Counted from the stretch's first letter, positions 18,442 to 27,094 are shown. The stretch: 64,000 nucleotides of DNA from JABDBL01 sp963845445 (GCA_963845445.1 CAWJSE010000002.1:1674001-1738000), one strand, 5' to 3'. Notes: generated by a model from the letters alone, not told the origin. Translations and numbers: made by a program.

Positions 18442-18572
18442 CTAGTATAACCATAAAATATAGCACAGCTCAAAGATTGATTAATCATATTTCTTCTGTC
18501 AGTTAGGGAACATACTATTTATCGTGATAAGTCTACGACTGCCAATATACTGCGCGAAATATAGCAAAAAAT

Positions 18573-18583
18573 GATAACCGTTC
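18573..18583. promoter_or_regulatory. Second copy GATAACCGTTC, inverted relative to 18431
   Basis: Exact reverse complement of 18431-18441, about 130 bases away, between the cupin gene and the small Cys/His protein gene. It could be a paired operator; function is inferred from symmetry only. Confidence 0.3.
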
Positions 18584-18742
18584 CACATCCTAAAGTTAAT
18601 CAGAAGATTTCTTACGCCTAGATTAATTATCGCTCTGGACCTGAGTTTGCGTGTTAGCATCGGGGTAGAGTTAATTTAGCTGGTGGCCATTTTTAAATAA
18701 ACACGAGTTAAACGCGTTACTAATCACGTAAGGAGTTAATCT

Positions 18743-18928
18743 ATGCCTGACATTAAAAAGAGTCCTGTCGACCAAGAAAAGAAAGAGCATAAAGGAAGTT
18801 GCGATTCGGAAAAACCGCAAACTTGCAACACTGAAAAAGAAGAAGAAAAATCAAAATCTTCGTGCAATGATAAGAGCAGCCCGCAGAAAGATACCGGACA
18901 CAAACATGGTGGCAGTTGCTCTCACTAA
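18743..18928 (+). CDS. Small Cys/His/Lys-rich protein, probably metal-binding
   Basis: A 61-residue, very hydrophilic protein made mostly of Lys, Glu, Ser and Asp, with four Cys (residues ~20, 27, 40 and 59) and a C-terminus GHKHGGSCSH. It has no signal peptide or membrane segment and is likely disordered. The His/Cys tail suggests binding of Zn, Cu or Ni, but this is inference. The gene is a clean single unit: AAGGAG lies eight bases before the ATG, and a strong terminator hairpin follows the stop by ten bases. Expression is therefore probably high. I recognise no named family. Confidence 0.75.
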   Translation: MPDIKKSPVDQEKKEHKGSCDSEKPQTCNTEKEEEKSKSSCNDKSSPQKDTGHKHGGSCSH

Positions 18929-18937
18929 TAAATGAAA

Positions 18938-18970
18938 TAAAAGGGGGCTTGCAAGCCTCCTTTTGTTTTT
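18938..18970 (+). terminator. Rho-independent terminator
   Basis: A stem of AAAAGGGGGCTT pairing with AAGCCTCCTTTT (one unpaired base), then TTTTGTTTTT. It sits directly after the small Cys/His-rich gene. Confidence 0.85.
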
Positions 18971-19098
18971 ATAGCCTGTACTCAGTGATTAGATTAGATT
19001 CGTTCGATATTAATAAGCAATAACAACGCATCCTTATTTCCCTTCTTCACAGCTCATTGGATATGATATTTCAAGCAACTAATCAATGATTGCTTTAA

Positions 19099-19344
19099 TT
19101 TGTATTAGAACTAGCCCGCAGCGACTCGTCCGCTGACAAACTAAAGAGAATAGGTGCTACGCCCATACTCGGCAAACTAGAAGACTTAGTTCTCTTGACC
19201 ACAACGGCAAAAGAAGCTGATGCCGTGCTACATGAGTTAGACTGGCAACCGGCACCTCAATTTAAACTAATCGATGATATCGTGAAGGGATCTTATCGTC
19301 CATTGACAGATAAATTGAAATCGGAAACCGCAATTGCTCGATAA
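19099..19344 (+). pseudogene. Remnant of an SDR/NAD-epimerase-like gene (3' end only)
   Basis: An open frame of 81 codons between stops at 19096 and 19342 with no usable start codon. It reads ARSDSSADKLKRIGATPILG, then LEDLVLLTTTAKEADAVLHE, typical of the second beta-alpha unit of NmrA-like or atypical SDR proteins. It then jumps to a C-terminal stretch, WQPAPQFKLIDDIVKGSYRP. The GxxGxxG nucleotide motif and the catalytic middle are missing, so both a 5' loss and an internal deletion are likely. The remnant abuts the GC-rich methyltransferase gene. Confidence 0.6.
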
Positions 19345-19381
19345 GGCTATGGGTCAAGAAAAATAAACGAGAGAGAACCGT

Positions 19382-20239
19382 ATGCATGACAAGATCACCG
19401 AGGCACCAGATAGCACAGCGGTGCGAGTGGCTCTATGGCGGGCCATGCATGTCCAAATCGACGCACCTCCGCACCTGCTAGAAGACGAAATTGGCCTCAA
19501 GCTGGTAGCTCCTGACGATAGTTGGCGCCGCCGCCCAGACATGGACCCACACGCCACCAGTCTCTTCCGCGCCTCTATTGTAGCCCGGGCTCGCTTCATC
19601 GAGGATCTGGTTATGGAACAGGTCGACCGAGGCGTCAACCAATACGTTATCCTTGGAGCCGGCCTCGATAGTTTCGCCCAGCGTCGGTCAGAGATCGCCT
19701 CAAGCCTCAAGGTATTCGAGGTCGATCAACCCGGTCCTCAGTCTTGGAAGCGCCAGCGCCTGATGAAGCTCGGCTTCGGAATTCCAGAATGGCTGCGGCT
19801 CGTGCCGGTCGATTTCGAAGCAGGAGGGTCATGGTGGGAGAAGTTGTCAAAAGCAGGCTTCGATGTAAGCCAGCCGGCAGTGGTGGCCTCTACTGGTGTG
19901 ACCATGTATTTAACGAAGGACGCAATAGCAACGACATTGCGTCAGATAGCCACGTTGAATCCAGGCTCAACGCTAGCGATGACATTTATCTTACCGCTTG
20001 AATTCGCCGAACCAGAGGAGCGTGCTGCACATGAGGCAGCACAGAAAGGAGCACGGGCAAGCGGAACCCCTTTCGTTAGTTTTTTTACACCGCCAGAAAT
20101 GCTGACTCTAGCTCGAGATAGCGGCTTTAAACAAGTGCAGCACGTACCGGCAGCCACTCTTTCCCAACGTTACTTCGCCAACAGAACAGATGGACTTCGT
20201 TTGGGAAGCTCGGAGTCCCTACTTATAGCAACTACCTAA
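19382..20239 (+). CDS. SAM-dependent methyltransferase, leucine carboxyl methyltransferase-like family
   Basis: A 285-residue class I methyltransferase. The SAM-binding motif is QYVILGAGLDSFAQR (motif I), followed by VFEVDQPGPQSWKRQRL, the usual acidic residue plus QxxK region of the LCM/TIGR00027 group often found in actinobacteria. Later parts are VVASTGVTMYLTKDAI and the C-terminal SLLIATT. The substrate is unknown. The gene is visibly richer in G and C, mostly at third codon positions, than both neighbours, and it lies beside an SDR remnant; both point to horizontal acquisition. Confidence 0.82.
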   Translation: MHDKITEAPDSTAVRVALWRAMHVQIDAPPHLLEDEIGLKLVAPDDSWRRRPDMDPHATSLFRASIVARARFIEDLVMEQVDRGVNQYVILGAGLDSFAQRRSEIASSLKVFEVDQPGPQSWKRQRLMKLGFGIPEWLRLVPVDFEAGGSWWEKLSKAGFDVSQPAVVASTGVTMYLTKDAIATTLRQIATLNPGSTLAMTFILPLEFAEPEERAAHEAAQKGARASGTPFVSFFTPPEMLTLARDSGFKQVQHVPAATLSQRYFANRTDGLRLGSSESLLIATT

Positions 20240-20248
20240 AATAATGCC

Positions 20249-20905
20249 CTAAGTTTCAATAAAAGCCTTGATGCCGTCTAGATCTAAAATTGAAATTCGG
20301 CTTTTATTGACTTTTATTAGTCCTTTCTTTTGTAAATAATTCAGGGCACGCGACATCGTTTCGCGCGTCATCCCCAAATAACTGGCAAATTCATTGCGTT
20401 CAGGCAATTCAATATTGGACCTATTTTGATTTACATGTTGCATTAGTAGTTCTGCCGCGACACGATGATGAGTAGGCAACGTCGTCATATTTGTCAATCT
20501 CTCTGTTTCTAAGCGAAACAAGCCTACTAAAAGTTTAAGAAAATTACGACAGATATTTTGATTTTCCAAGACTAGAGAAAAAAATTCTGTACCTGATATT
20601 TGGGCCAATTCTGTAGGACCTACAGCAATATAAGTGGCTGTGCGAGGTAATTCATTGATAGCACTGTAGTATCCAAAACAATCTCCAGCATACCGCAAGC
20701 GAAAATAACTGATGTTACCCTTATAGCCATAATTCAAAGACTTAATAGTACCGCTAATGATGAAGTAGACATCTGTACTAGCATCTCCCTTCTCAAAAAT
20801 AACAGCCCCGTCATGAAATGATTTATGTTTTAGTCTTCCAATGAACTGTTTCTGTTGCTCCGAAGACCATGGTGCTAACAAAGAGAATAAGGGAAGTTTG
20901 TCCAT
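20249..20905 (-). CDS. Crp/Fnr-family transcription regulator
   Basis: A 218-residue regulator. The N-terminal cyclic-nucleotide-binding-like barrel (residues ~10-125) has VIFEKGDASTDVYFIISG, but lacks the RxE...RS pattern needed to bind cAMP and the Cys set of Fnr. So the signal is unknown. The C-terminal winged helix is of the HTH_Crp type, with recognition region ASYLGMTRETMSRALNYLQK. A near-symmetrical Crp-type site is 47 bases upstream of its start (20952-20967), so autoregulation is likely. Confidence 0.88.
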   Translation of the reverse strand: MDKLPLFSLLAPWSSEQQKQFIGRLKHKSFHDGAVIFEKGDASTDVYFIISGTIKSLNYGYKGNISYFRLRYAGDCFGYYSAINELPRTATYIAVGPTELAQISGTEFFSLVLENQNICRNFLKLLVGLFRLETERLTNMTTLPTHHRVAAELLMQHVNQNRSNIELPERNEFASYLGMTRETMSRALNYLQKKGLIKVNKSRISILDLDGIKAFIET

Positions 20906-20951
20906 AAGTTATTCAAATAATATATTCGCCACAGCCGCTTTCTAAAACTTT

Positions 20952-20967
20952 AGTGATTTTTGTCACA
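20952..20967. promoter_or_regulatory. Crp-type operator AGTGA-N6-TCACA
   Basis: The sequence AGTGATTTTTGTCACA matches the Crp consensus TGTGA-N6-TCACA in nine of ten fixed positions. It lies between the Crp-family gene (leftward) and a 44-codon ORF (rightward) and could serve either. The match is seen; binding is inferred. Confidence 0.5.
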
Positions 20968-21053
20968 GACAAAACAAAGATTCAATGTCAAATTGTATCT
21001 GATATCAAGGATATAACAAGGTCAAAATCGTAATAAGCACAGAAGGTAAAACC

Positions 21054-21188
21054 ATGTCTAATCAATCTGTATATGAAGATCCATGCTCTATAAATCTAGA
21101 ATCTAGGACAGAAGCAGACTGTCTTTTATGCAAAAACATAATTCCTATCAATAGGACTATTGGTAAGTTTGGAAAGACACTTTTATAA
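21054..21188 (+). CDS. Small ORF with CxxC, possible peptide gene
   Basis: 44 codons from ATG at 21054 to TAA at 21186-21188, preceded by AGAAGG seven bases upstream, which is a good site. The peptide starts MSNQSVYEDPC and contains CLLCK, the only obvious motif, then INRTIGKFGKT. No family is recognised. It lies downstream of the Crp-type operator and ends 47 bases before pyrD, so it may be a leader or a zinc-ribbon-like small protein. The rest of the 330-base gap 20906-21235 holds no other gene. Confidence 0.4.
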   Translation: MSNQSVYEDPCSINLESRTEADCLLCKNIIPINRTIGKFGKTLL

Positions 21189-21235
21189 CTAGCGTCAGTA
21201 TAAGCCCGTTATCGAAAAGAGCAATTATCATTATT

Positions 21236-22174
21236 ATGACTGATATAAAATTGAAAACTCCAAAGAGCAAACAAAGTAAAACATGTAATAAGTTGGAAAC
21301 CTTATTGTTTGGTGTGCCTCTACTTAACCCCATTGGATTAGCCGCTGGGTGTGATAAGAATGGGAAGCTAGTTCCCAAATTGGCAAATTATGGGTTTGGT
21401 TTTGCGGAAATTGGTTCTGTTAGTGCAAAGCCCTGGGCGGGCAATTCAAATCCAAGATTATTTCGTTTACCTCAGGATCAAGCACTAATAAACAGAGTAG
21501 GTCTTAGTGGGCAAGGGGCTGATCGCGTCAGTCACAGATTAGCAAAATTGAAATTCTCTGTTCCTATTGCAATAAATATAGCTAAGACTAATGATCCATG
21601 CATTCGTGATGATGATGCGGTAGAAGACATACTTTACACTTTTCGTGCCATCAAAGATCTGCCGCTGCTATACGTCACTATAAACGTAAGTTGTCCAAAT
21701 ACCAAAGAAGGTTTTCTCAAAGAGAAGCAGCATATTAGTAATATCTTAGAAGAAGTACAAAAGCTTAATTCAAAAAGAATCCCTGTTTTAGTTAAAGTCT
21801 CAGTAGATAGTCCAGATCAGTTAATTTATGATCTGGTAGAAGTTGCTACAACATTTAGTCTAAGTGGGTATGTGTGCGGTAATACCACGATAACAAGAGA
21901 CGGACTTTCTACCGATTTAAAGCGAGTAAAAGCAATTGGTGCTGGTGCCTTGAGTGGACGTCCTTTGAAGCCTCTGGCTTTGAAGCTTTGCAAAAAAATT
22001 TATGACATAAAGGAAAAAAAACAAATAATTATTGGCGTCGGTGGCATTACTTCAGGCAACGACGTTTACGAGTTCTTAGCAGCCGGCGCCACTGTAATAC
22101 AACTATACAGTGGACTTATTTATCATGGAATGGATCTGCCAAAGCAGATCTGCAAAGAAATGTTGGCCAATTAA
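21236..22174 (+). CDS. pyrD: Dihydroorotate dehydrogenase
   Basis: Oxidises dihydroorotate to orotate in pyrimidine synthesis, with FMN. Class 2 (quinone-linked) features are NPIGLAAGCDKNGKLVP, GFAEIGSVSAKPWAGN, NPRLFRLPQDQALINR and VCGNTTITR, with GVGGITSGNDVYEFLAAGA in the FMN-phosphate region. Two points are unusual. The catalytic-loop residue is Cys (INVSCPNTK, about residue 153), as in class 1 enzymes, where class 2 has Ser. The N-terminal helical quinone tunnel is very short. No Shine-Dalgarno is evident at 21236. The stop overlaps the end of the convergent gene by four bases. Confidence 0.9.
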   Translation: MTDIKLKTPKSKQSKTCNKLETLLFGVPLLNPIGLAAGCDKNGKLVPKLANYGFGFAEIGSVSAKPWAGNSNPRLFRLPQDQALINRVGLSGQGADRVSHRLAKLKFSVPIAINIAKTNDPCIRDDDAVEDILYTFRAIKDLPLLYVTINVSCPNTKEGFLKEKQHISNILEEVQKLNSKRIPVLVKVSVDSPDQLIYDLVEVATTFSLSGYVCGNTTITRDGLSTDLKRVKAIGAGALSGRPLKPLALKLCKKIYDIKEKKQIIIGVGGITSGNDVYEFLAAGATVIQLYSGLIYHGMDLPKQICKEMLAN

Positions 22175-22662
22175 ATACCGGGAGTTATATCCGGAAACTT
22201 TTCTTTTAAAAATTGCAATAATAATTTCCTTTGCTCACCTGAAATAGTTGCCTGGTATTTTCTGCTAATTTTTTCCGAAAATGGAAACATTAGAAGACTG
22301 ACTATAAGGTAGAAAAATACCCAATTGCTTTTCGTGATTGAATAAACGAATAGATATAGTAAGCAAAGGATGCATATTCGCATGAAAAAACGTTCCTTTG
22401 ACAGACCTTTAAATTCGCCACCTAATAATTGGATTTTTATTTTGCTACCGTGATCAAATCCTTCAACTGAACCCTCTACTCGAACGCTCACAATCTTATT
22501 GAAAGCCCTTTGAAAGGTAATATCGAAATTAACACCAGACACAGTTACCAAAAGATACTTTGTACTGGACGATTGTAATTGAGTCAGCACCTCGCTTTGT
22601 TTCAAGTGGGTGATAAACTCTAATTTATCTACCGGAATTGTCGGACTTTTGATTTCACTCAT
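22171..22662 (-). CDS. Hypothetical membrane protein
   Basis: 163 residues: a soluble ~90-residue N-terminal domain rich in beta strands (KYLLVTVSGVNFDITFQ, KIKIQLLGGEFKG), then two closely spaced membrane helices (ICILCLLYLFVYSI and WVFFYLIVSLLMFPF), then a basic C-terminus (EKISRKYQ, EQRKLLLQFLKEKF). No family is recognised. It is convergent with pyrD with a four-base overlap. Confidence 0.6.
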   Translation of the reverse strand: MSEIKSPTIPVDKLEFITHLKQSEVLTQLQSSSTKYLLVTVSGVNFDITFQRAFNKIVSVRVEGSVEGFDHGSKIKIQLLGGEFKGLSKERFFMRICILCLLYLFVYSITKSNWVFFYLIVSLLMFPFSEKISRKYQATISGEQRKLLLQFLKEKFPDITPGI

Positions 22663-22810
22663 TCAGTTATCTAAGGAACCGTAAGATTGGTTAATTGATA
22701 TATTACATCATCAACACCACGGCAAAATATATTTCCTTATTTTTCTGACAATGATGCAACCGCTAATTACTTAAAGCGCTAGAATGTCCCAATTTAATGG
22801 AGAAGTAAAA

Positions 22811-23801
22811 ATGCAGAAGCGAAAACTTGGCAACAGTAATTTGGAAGTATCCGCGCTAGGTCTTGGCTGCATGGGAATGAGTTTTAGTTACGGCGCTCCG
22901 ACAGACAAAAAAGAGATGATCTCTCTTATTCGGTCAGCCGTTGAACGCGGCATTAATTTTTTTGACACTGCCGAGGTGTACGGACCTTACACCAATGAGG
23001 AACTTGTAGGTGAAGGGCTGCGCCCTGTGCGCGACAAAGTCATAATAGCTACAAAATTTGGATTTGATATTGTTCCGGGTCAGAAATTTCATGCTGTTAA
23101 TAGCCATCCAAAGCAGATAAAAAAAGCCGTAGAAGGATCGCTTAAGCGGCTGAAAATTGACGCCATTGATTTATTATATCAACATAGAGTTGACACTAAT
23201 GTCCCCATCGAAGAAGTTGCTGGCACGTTAAAGAGTTAATCCAAGAGGGTAAGGTAAAATATTTCGGGCTTTCTGAAGCTTCGGCTCAAACAGTTCGCAG
23301 GGCACACGCCGTGCATCCTGTGACAGCCATTCAGAATGAATACTCTCTCTGGTGGAAACGTCCTGAAGAAGAAATGATCCCCATGCTCGAAGAATTGGGC
23401 ATTGGCTTGGTCGCATACAGTCCTTTAGGCAAAGGATTTTTGACCGGCAAAATTGATGAAAATACTAATTTTGAAAGTAATCGATTTCCGTAGCCTGATT
23501 CCGCGTTTTACACCAGATGCAATAAAAGCAAACCAGGCTATGGTGAATCTTCTGCATAACATTGCCAAGAAGAAAAACGCCACTCCAGCTCAAATTGCTC
23601 TTGCCTGGTTATTGGCTCGCAAACCCTATATCGTTCCAATTCCGGGCACTATCAGAATAGCGCAGATTGGAAGAAAATTTGGGTGCAGTAAATATCCAAT
23701 TGACAGCTGCTGATCTTAATGAAATTGAGTCTACTGCAGCCAAGATAAAGATCAAAGGCGATCGCTATCCCGAAAAATTTGAAGCGATGACTAACCGCTA
23801 A
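22811..23801 (+). pseudogene. Aldo/keto reductase broken by three frameshifts
   Basis: NADPH-dependent aldo/keto reductase of the YakC/AKR13-like type. The parts read in order: VSALGLGCMGMSFSYG and FDTAEVYGPYTNEE (catalytic Asp and Tyr), IIATKFGF (Lys) and LLYQHRVD (His); then a second frame with YFGLSEASAQTVRRA and VTAIQNEYSLWW; then a third with IPRFTPDAIKAN and PIPGT; and last LTAADLNEIES. Breaks are near 23227 (one base missing), 23482 (one extra) and 23669 (one extra). The start has GGAG eight bases upstream. All catalytic residues survive, so the decay is recent or the errors are technical. An intact alcohol dehydrogenase follows. Confidence 0.88.
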
Positions 23802-23948
23802 GCAGAAACTTCGAATGAAAATACATATAGAACATAGTTAAGTCCACAGAACTAAGGAGTAAAGTTTACCTAGCATCTAACAAGTTGAAATTTATTACCT
23901 ATCATCAAACAACCATTCAGCAAGATTGCCAAATTAGGAGAAATTAAA

Positions 23949-25007
23949 ATGATCAAAACGGCCATCAAAACAAAATCATACGCAGCCAATGGTATTGATC
24001 AAGAACTTAAGCCTTTCGAGATCCACCGCCGAGAGCCTGGTCCAAACGATGTTCTCATTGACATAAAGTTTTGCGGTGTCTGTCATTCCGACGTGCACCA
24101 AGCAAAGAACGAATGGGGAATTTCACGTTTTCCGATGGTCCCTGGTCATGAAATAACTGGCATTGTTGCAAAAGTCGGCGAACGGGTGAAAAGTTTCAAG
24201 CCAGGAGATCGCGTAGGTGTCGGCTGTTTGGTCGACTCATGCAAGGAGTGTAGCGCGTGCAAAGATGGTCTGGAGCAATATTGTGAAAAGCACGCGGTGC
24301 TCACTTACAATGATTTCGAATTAGATGGTAAAACACCAACTTATGGTGGATACTCAGAGCGCATTACGGTTCTTGAGCGCTTTGTTTTACACATTCCAGA
24401 TCAATTGCCACTAGATAAAGCCGCACCATTGCTGTGTGCCGGCATAACCACATACTCACCCCTAATGCATTGGAAAGCGGGGCCCGGTAAGTCAGTAGCA
24501 GTGGTTGGTCTGGGCGGACTTGGACACATGGCTGTTAAGCTTGCTAACGCTATGGGTGCTGACGTCACAGCAATAAGCAGAAGTGCAAATAAGAAAACTG
24601 ATGCAAAGGCAATGGGAGCCAAAGAATATCTGGCAACCTCAGACTCCTCGGTTATTGAAAAAGCACAAGGACGTTTTGATTTAATCATCAATACTGTATC
24701 GTCAGCTGCAGACATGAATACATATCTGGGCCTGCTAAAACGTGATGGTGTTATGGTGCTAGTGGGCGCCCCTAGTGACGCGTTGCCAGTTCACCCTTTT
24801 AGCTTAATCCCAAAGCGCCGATCCTTGGCAGGTTCAACAATCGGCGGTATGCCTGAGACTCAAGAAATGCTTAACTTTTGCGGCAAACACAATTTGGGAG
24901 CAGAAATTGAAATGATATCAATAGACAAAATCAATGAGGCCTATAAGCGTCTATTAAAAAGTGATGTTCGCTATCGCTTCGTAATTGACATGGCTTCGTT
25001 GAAATAA
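23949..25007 (+). CDS. Zinc-dependent alcohol dehydrogenase (YahK/cinnamyl-alcohol type)
   Basis: A 352-residue NADP(H)-dependent medium-chain dehydrogenase that reduces aldehydes or oxidises primary alcohols. Catalytic zinc residues are in CGVCHSDVH and PGHE; the structural zinc is held by the four Cys of SCKECSACKDGLEQYC. The nucleotide fold has VVGLGGLGHMAVKLA, followed by TAISRSANK, where Ser-Arg points to NADP. AGGAG precedes the ATG by nine bases. It follows the broken aldo/keto reductase, suggesting a small aldehyde-detoxification group. Confidence 0.93.
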   Translation: MIKTAIKTKSYAANGIDQELKPFEIHRREPGPNDVLIDIKFCGVCHSDVHQAKNEWGISRFPMVPGHEITGIVAKVGERVKSFKPGDRVGVGCLVDSCKECSACKDGLEQYCEKHAVLTYNDFELDGKTPTYGGYSERITVLERFVLHIPDQLPLDKAAPLLCAGITTYSPLMHWKAGPGKSVAVVGLGGLGHMAVKLANAMGADVTAISRSANKKTDAKAMGAKEYLATSDSSVIEKAQGRFDLIINTVSSAADMNTYLGLLKRDGVMVLVGAPSDALPVHPFSLIPKRRSLAGSTIGGMPETQEMLNFCGKHNLGAEIEMISIDKINEAYKRLLKSDVRYRFVIDMASLK

Positions 25008-25131
25008 TCATTAAAAACCTCAAAATCAATTCTAAATATCGCTTTTCCAATATTAATGTATGGTTTTAGGATAGACACTCGGGTTAATGTTGGGGCTAAT
25101 ATAAGGACGTATAGAGAATTTAGGCGTGCTT

Positions 25132-26991
25132 ATGAAAACAGATTGTCTTCTTCGGCCCAAGAACCACGTAAAGTTGAGCCCATTGGCCTCAACTCCTAAT
25201 ATAGATGACCTTAAACAGCTAATTATAGAAGTCCAAAAAACCCGCAATTGCTCTATTGAGCTACCATGGGCAGTGGATATGATTAGATTTGCCCTGGACG
25301 TACGCATTAACTTGGGCACCCAGGAATTGATTTGGACTTTATATCAAGGTGATGGCTTACAATCACATGTGGTTTGGAACGCACCTTTTAGCGATATTTA
25401 TCTTTTACGCGAAGTTATAGCCATTTCGATATCAGAAATTGTCCTAGAACATAAACAAGCAAAGCTAATTGCAAATTCTAAAGAGCAGTCTTTAGAATCT
25501 AAGCCTTCTCCTAGCGAGCCTTTTGCTTCAACGCATGTGCCTATGGGCCTAGACATGCCAGATGATTCACAACAGAATGGAGGGTTTGGGCATTCTTATA
25601 GAACGGTGGAAAATTCTTTAGCTTCTGTCGCTGATATGGTCAACCAGCGAGTAGCCAGAACCGAACAAACAACCGTTAAAACTAACGGAACAGGCAAAGA
25701 ACAATTACTAAATATAGCTGAGGAAACTATAAATAAAGCTGGTGAATCGATTAGTAAAGCCGAGAAATCAATTAATAAGGCTGAGAAATCAATCAATCAG
25801 GCCGAAAAATCAATTAATCAGGCTGAGAAATCAATTAATAGAGCCGAGCATATTATTGAGAATATGAGCGAAACTACAGCTCTTGCTTCAACAATTTTAC
25901 ATAGCGTGGCGAAAAAGACCGTAAGTGAAATGGTTGAAACTACCCCACAAAGCACAGATAAAGATAAAAACAAAAGCACAGCTCAGCCTCCGCCATCGCC
26001 TTATGCGTATGTTTACCCAGGCACTACGTATGCGGTTCCCGTAACATACCCCATCCCCATTGCTGGAGCACCACCTGTCAATGCAGTGCCCATGCCGATT
26101 GCAACACAGTCAGTCGCAGCCACCGGGTTTCCCCTAACAGCACAACCAGTTTCAAATGCAGGAATACCACTTCCTATTGCCGGATCGTTTCCGTTTCAAG
26201 CGCCTAACCAATCTTTGAATTCAGTAGTTAACCCAGGAGTTTCGTCAATACGTTTAGCACCAACTGATGAGCGTATGCTCGACAAACAAACTAAATTCCT
26301 TTTAGGACAATTTCTGGTTGAATCACGATTAGTACCAGAAAAAACCTTAGATACGGCCCTCAAACTGCAAAAAATGGTTGGCGGCAACGTAATTAGCAAA
26401 GAACAAGCAATCGATACGATCAGCCGCGTTCATTTTAGAAATGGGAATTTCGATATGGTACAGCTGATGAAAAATTCTACGACTGGAGGCAATAAAGTAA
26501 ATAGCTCCGACTTTCCTTTATTAGGTGAGCTCTTAGTTAAAGCCGCTGTCATAGATGATCAGACTTTACAAGTTTCATTAAAAATGCAAGAAGTAGTACG
26601 GGCCGGCGCAATGAGCAAGGACAAAGCCTGCGAAATTCTACAAAAAGAATTTACAGCATCAGGACGAACGAATAGCAATGCTGTCAAAGCTGAACAGCTG
26701 CAAGAACAAAACGTAATAGATCTTCTTATAGAAGCTGGTCTTATCAACAAAGAAGATAAAAAAACAGTACAAGATGTTCAAACAAAGTTTGGTGGCAAAA
26801 CAGGAGAGATATTGGTCTCAGCACATAAGTTAAGCCAAATAGCTTACGATGCTGCTGTCGAATGCGAACGACTTATTTGCCAGAATAAAATCAAGTTAGA
26901 AGAAAGCATAATCGCTCTTAATTATTGTGAGCGCAGTCGAGTCACTTTACCTGATGCCATTCAAGAATTGGGTTTTCAAATCGCCTCATAG
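25132..26991 (+). CDS. Large protein with N-terminal domain, heptad coiled coil and repeated C-terminal helical units
   Basis: About 619 residues with no signal peptide. Residues ~1-110 form a compact domain (AVDMIRFALDVRINLGTQEL). Residues ~195-240 are six near-perfect 7-residue repeats (EKSINQA type), a short coiled coil. Residues ~285-370 are Pro/Val/Ala-rich and low-complexity. The C-terminal 250 residues hold three related helical units that start LLGQFLVESRLVPEKTLDTA, LLGELLVKAAVIDDQTLQVS and LLIEAGLINKEDKKT. The last pattern, a short domain that pairs LG.LLV with a late T.D.AL, resembles MshEN/GspE N-terminal-like helical modules, but this is a guess. The GTG at 25126 is an alternative start. 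Confidence 0.65.
   Translation: MKTDCLLRPKNHVKLSPLASTPNIDDLKQLIIEVQKTRNCSIELPWAVDMIRFALDVRINLGTQELIWTLYQGDGLQSHVVWNAPFSDIYLLREVIAISISEIVLEHKQAKLIANSKEQSLESKPSPSEPFASTHVPMGLDMPDDSQQNGGFGHSYRTVENSLASVADMVNQRVARTEQTTVKTNGTGKEQLLNIAEETINKAGESISKAEKSINKAEKSINQAEKSINQAEKSINRAEHIIENMSETTALASTILHSVAKKTVSEMVETTPQSTDKDKNKSTAQPPPSPYAYVYPGTTYAVPVTYPIPIAGAPPVNAVPMPIATQSVAATGFPLTAQPVSNAGIPLPIAGSFPFQAPNQSLNSVVNPGVSSIRLAPTDERMLDKQTKFLLGQFLVESRLVPEKTLDTALKLQKMVGGNVISKEQAIDTISRVHFRNGNFDMVQLMKNSTTGGNKVNSSDFPLLGELLVKAAVIDDQTLQVSLKMQEVVRAGAMSKDKACEILQKEFTASGRTNSNAVKAEQLQEQNVIDLLIEAGLINKEDKKTVQDVQTKFGGKTGEILVSAHKLSQIAYDAAVECERLICQNKIKLEESIIALNYCERSRVTLPDAIQELGFQIAS
25720..25845 (+). repeat. Six tandem 21-base coding repeats (coiled-coil heptads)
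   Basis: Units at 25720, 25741, 25762, 25783, 25804 and 25825, each encoding ExxINxA-type heptads. The last four differ at only a few bases, which suggests recent expansion by slippage. Confidence 0.85.
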
Positions 26992-27094
26992 TATTGAGTC
27001 ATAATTTCAAGCTTGATCGCAAAAAGCTGGGTAGCTCTGGAAGCCCTCAAACAAGACTTCGTGTCCTTAGTGAAGGATGGTGACATCGTTGCCC

